Position numbers and translations under genes: made by a program
Notes under the pieces: generated by a model
What the model was told of the DNA's origin: nothing
The model's database searches: none
Seen by the model: the letters and a program-made list of their open reading frames with translations, nothing else
Shown here: positions 62,526 through 64,000 of the stretch, piece after piece
Layout: each line of letters opens with the position of its first letter
Position numbering within the stretch: the stretch's first letter is position 1
Assembly (NCBI RefSeq): GCF_004310285.1
Contig: NZ_SISF01000023.1
Coordinates: 310,001 to 374,000, forward strand
Source of the DNA: Agrobacterium cavarae
Lineage (GTDB): Bacteria; Pseudomonadota; Alphaproteobacteria; Rhizobiales; Rhizobiaceae
Length of the DNA stretch: 64,000 nt
Reading direction: 5' to 3'

Positions 62526-64000
62526 ATGAGCATAGATCAATCAGCTGTCGTCTTTCGGCGAAAGATCGCAAGCTTCTGCGAGATGAAGCTAGCACCCCTC
62601 ACAAACTCAGAGCAACTTCAGGCTTTGTCAGAATATATGATTGGCCTGGTTGACGACAAAGTGCCTCCTCCAATGTTCGGCAGGCATGTCGACTGGAGCG
62701 AAGTATCAGTAATCTGCGGACTCGGCCGTACCTCAGAAAAGCTGCGGCGCGTTGCACAGTACGGGTTTGATGCAATCGTCCGTTGGCTCGATCAATCCAG
62801 GCCTCAAATCGCCAAACGCACGATCATCAGCAATAAACGGAAGCCACAAAACGGTGCGGTGAGGGCCGGAGTACGAAAGGTTGATCGAAAAGCAGTTGAT
62901 CCAAATAGGAAATCGCGCCCTGGGCCGAAACCTAAACCCATCGAGGAGTTTCCCGAACCGCTTTTCGAGAGTTACGAAGAGCCCGTTTCCTTCCAAGCCG
63001 CGCTCCAGTTTCACATCGACCGTTTTGGTGAGACCTACTACCATCTCCATCGAGCGATATTCCGAGAGGGCGATGCCCTTGAGGCAGGCACCTTGTTGAG
63101 CTGGCTGAAAGGGACGAAAGTGCCGCGCAGCGTGTCCAGCCTGGAAATTCTCAATCGGATCGAACGTCGATACCGCCTGCCGCAAAATTATTTCAAAGAA
63201 AAGCTTCCCCACCAGTCTCGTGCCGGGGTCGGATATGATGTCGGTAACGATATTTCTCCTGCGGAGCGTCGGCGTTTGGCTTGGCATCTGCCGGATGACT
63301 TCAACTCATTGCCAGAAGAAAAGCGTGCGGAAATACTAGAATGGGTAAGGCGAGTTATTCTAACCGGTGCGACTGACTATCGTCGTTATCAGGCACTCGC
63401 GACGCGACAACGATATGCGATCCGATTTCCTGGCGTGACCTATGGCGGCTCTCACAAACCGATGACATCAGCCGGTAAGGTAGTCAAAGAATCCAAGGAC
63501 GAACTGGAAGACCCTGATATGCTTTCCGGGGTGATCGACGCGCCGACGCATCTAGCGTATGAAATGGCTAATCTGATGTCCTTCAAAACCGCGACCCTGA
63601 CTGCTGTCGGATTCAAACGAAACGGTGTGTGGGGTGAAGAAACGGCATCCCAGAAACTTGAGCACTTGGGTCTCATGTTTGGCGCACTCGCTGCTTCACC
63701 CGAGGGCGAAGTCGCTGAACGGGGGGTACCGTTAAATGCTTTGACGTTTGGTCTACTTGTTTTCCCTGGCATTTGGGATTGGTATTTACAATGGCGCGAG
63801 AGACGACGGGGGTTTTACACTGCTTGGGAGGCTGACATGCTCAGCATTGCCCTGTCGCTTACCCGCGAAGAAACTGGATGGATCAGGCAGCATCCTGAAC
63901 TTATCGAGCGTGTGGTGCCGGTGACTGGCCTGGTTACGAAAGAGGAGATTGCCTTCGCACGACGTGATTGGCATGCCTGCTGCGACGCTTTTCATTCTCA
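62526..64000 (+). CDS. Large protein running off the window, possible recombinase
   Basis: An open frame of at least 491 codons, from ATG 62526 to the window end. The N-terminal 100 residues look like a helical DNA-binding region (VDWSEVSVICGLGRTSEKLRRVAQYGFDAIVRW), then come a Lys/Pro-rich basic stretch (KSRPGPKPKP) and a region with a second helix-turn-helix look (HLPDDFNSLPEEKRAEILEWVRRVI..YRRYQALATRQRYAIRFPG). It resembles large integrase-like proteins of rhizobial mobile elements. The catalytic part, if present, would lie beyond the window. It is weakly preceded by GGAACGG. Confidence that it is coding is high; the function is uncertain. Confidence 0.75.
   Translation, partial: MSIDQSAVVFRRKIASFCEMKLAPLTNSEQLQALSEYMIGLVDDKVPPPMFGRHVDWSEVSVICGLGRTSEKLRRVAQYGFDAIVRWLDQSRPQIAKRTIISNKRKPQNGAVRAGVRKVDRKAVDPNRKSRPGPKPKPIEEFPEPLFESYEEPVSFQAALQFHIDRFGETYYHLHRAIFREGDALEAGTLLSWLKGTKVPRSVSSLEILNRIERRYRLPQNYFKEKLPHQSRAGVGYDVGNDISPAERRRLAWHLPDDFNSLPEEKRAEILEWVRRVILTGATDYRRYQALATRQRYAIRFPGVTYGGSHKPMTSAGKVVKESKDELEDPDMLSGVIDAPTHLAYEMANLMSFKTATLTAVGFKRNGVWGEETASQKLEHLGLMFGALAASPEGEVAERGVPLNALTFGLLVFPGIWDWYLQWRERRRGFYTAWEADMLSIALSLTREETGWIRQHPELIERVVPVTGLVTKEEIAFARRDWHACCDAFHS

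Overview
The window looks like the chromosome of a Rhizobiaceae alphaproteobacterium (Agrobacterium/Rhizobium type). The evidence is the content and order of the flagellar cluster (flhB-fliG-fliN-fliM-motA divergent from flgF-fliI; several flagellins; motB-motC-motD; rem; flgE-flgK-flgL-flaF-flbT-flgD-fliQ), the rhizobial proteins MotC, MotD/FliK, Rem, FlaF and FlbT, and intergenic palindromes of a kind common in rhizobia. No rRNA, tRNA or CRISPR array was found.

Region 1 (1-34420) is core motility. It opens with the 3' part of a methyl-accepting chemotaxis protein, a transporter-fused hybrid histidine kinase, mscL and an aminotransferase. A leftward block (motA, fliM, fliN, fliG, flhB, one unknown gene) encodes the stator, switch and export gate. 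A rightward block carries flgF, fliI and a small membrane protein. A TPR/OGT-type glycosyltransferase faces four tandem flagellins. Three of these have matching mRNA leaders that can fold two hairpins, the second masking the ribosome site. Next come a FliH-like gene, motB, motC, fliK/motD, a lytic transglycosylase, the regulator rem, and the hook/junction operon ending at fliQ. The expected next genes, flhA and fliR, are not in the window.

Region 2 (34421-about 43200) starts the accessory DNA. It holds a secreted ClpP-like/SH3 protein, two small genes, and a leftward Tn7-like operon: a 56-aa ORF, tnsA, a tnsB split into a catalytic and a C-terminal gene, tnsC and tniQ. Its reading frames are mostly overlapped, which implies coupled translation. 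Imperfect repeats upstream of tnsA may be a transposon end.

Region 3 (43231-59840) is a dense, defence-like cluster: a nuclease/adenine methyltransferase pair, a GmrSD-like DUF262/DUF1524 protein, a TnsA-fold-like protein beside a soluble FtsH-type AAA+ protease, a metallophosphoesterase, an Mrr-like nuclease, and a rightward operon. That operon is the most unusual part of the window: a SMEK-like/STAND NTPase, a 121-aa protein, a 131-aa protein with a DFVSNSSSTSF start motif, a radical SAM/SPASM-like enzyme, a 24-codon ORF and an ORF cut off by an insertion sequence. Apart from the methyltransferase pair, defence roles are inferred from domains and clustering, not demonstrated.

Region 4 (59835-64000) has an internally deleted IS3-family element, a DUF2235 hydrolase with membrane segments, a perfect 20-bp palindrome, and a long rightward gene that runs off the window and may be a large recombinase. 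The right border of the accessory DNA was not found.
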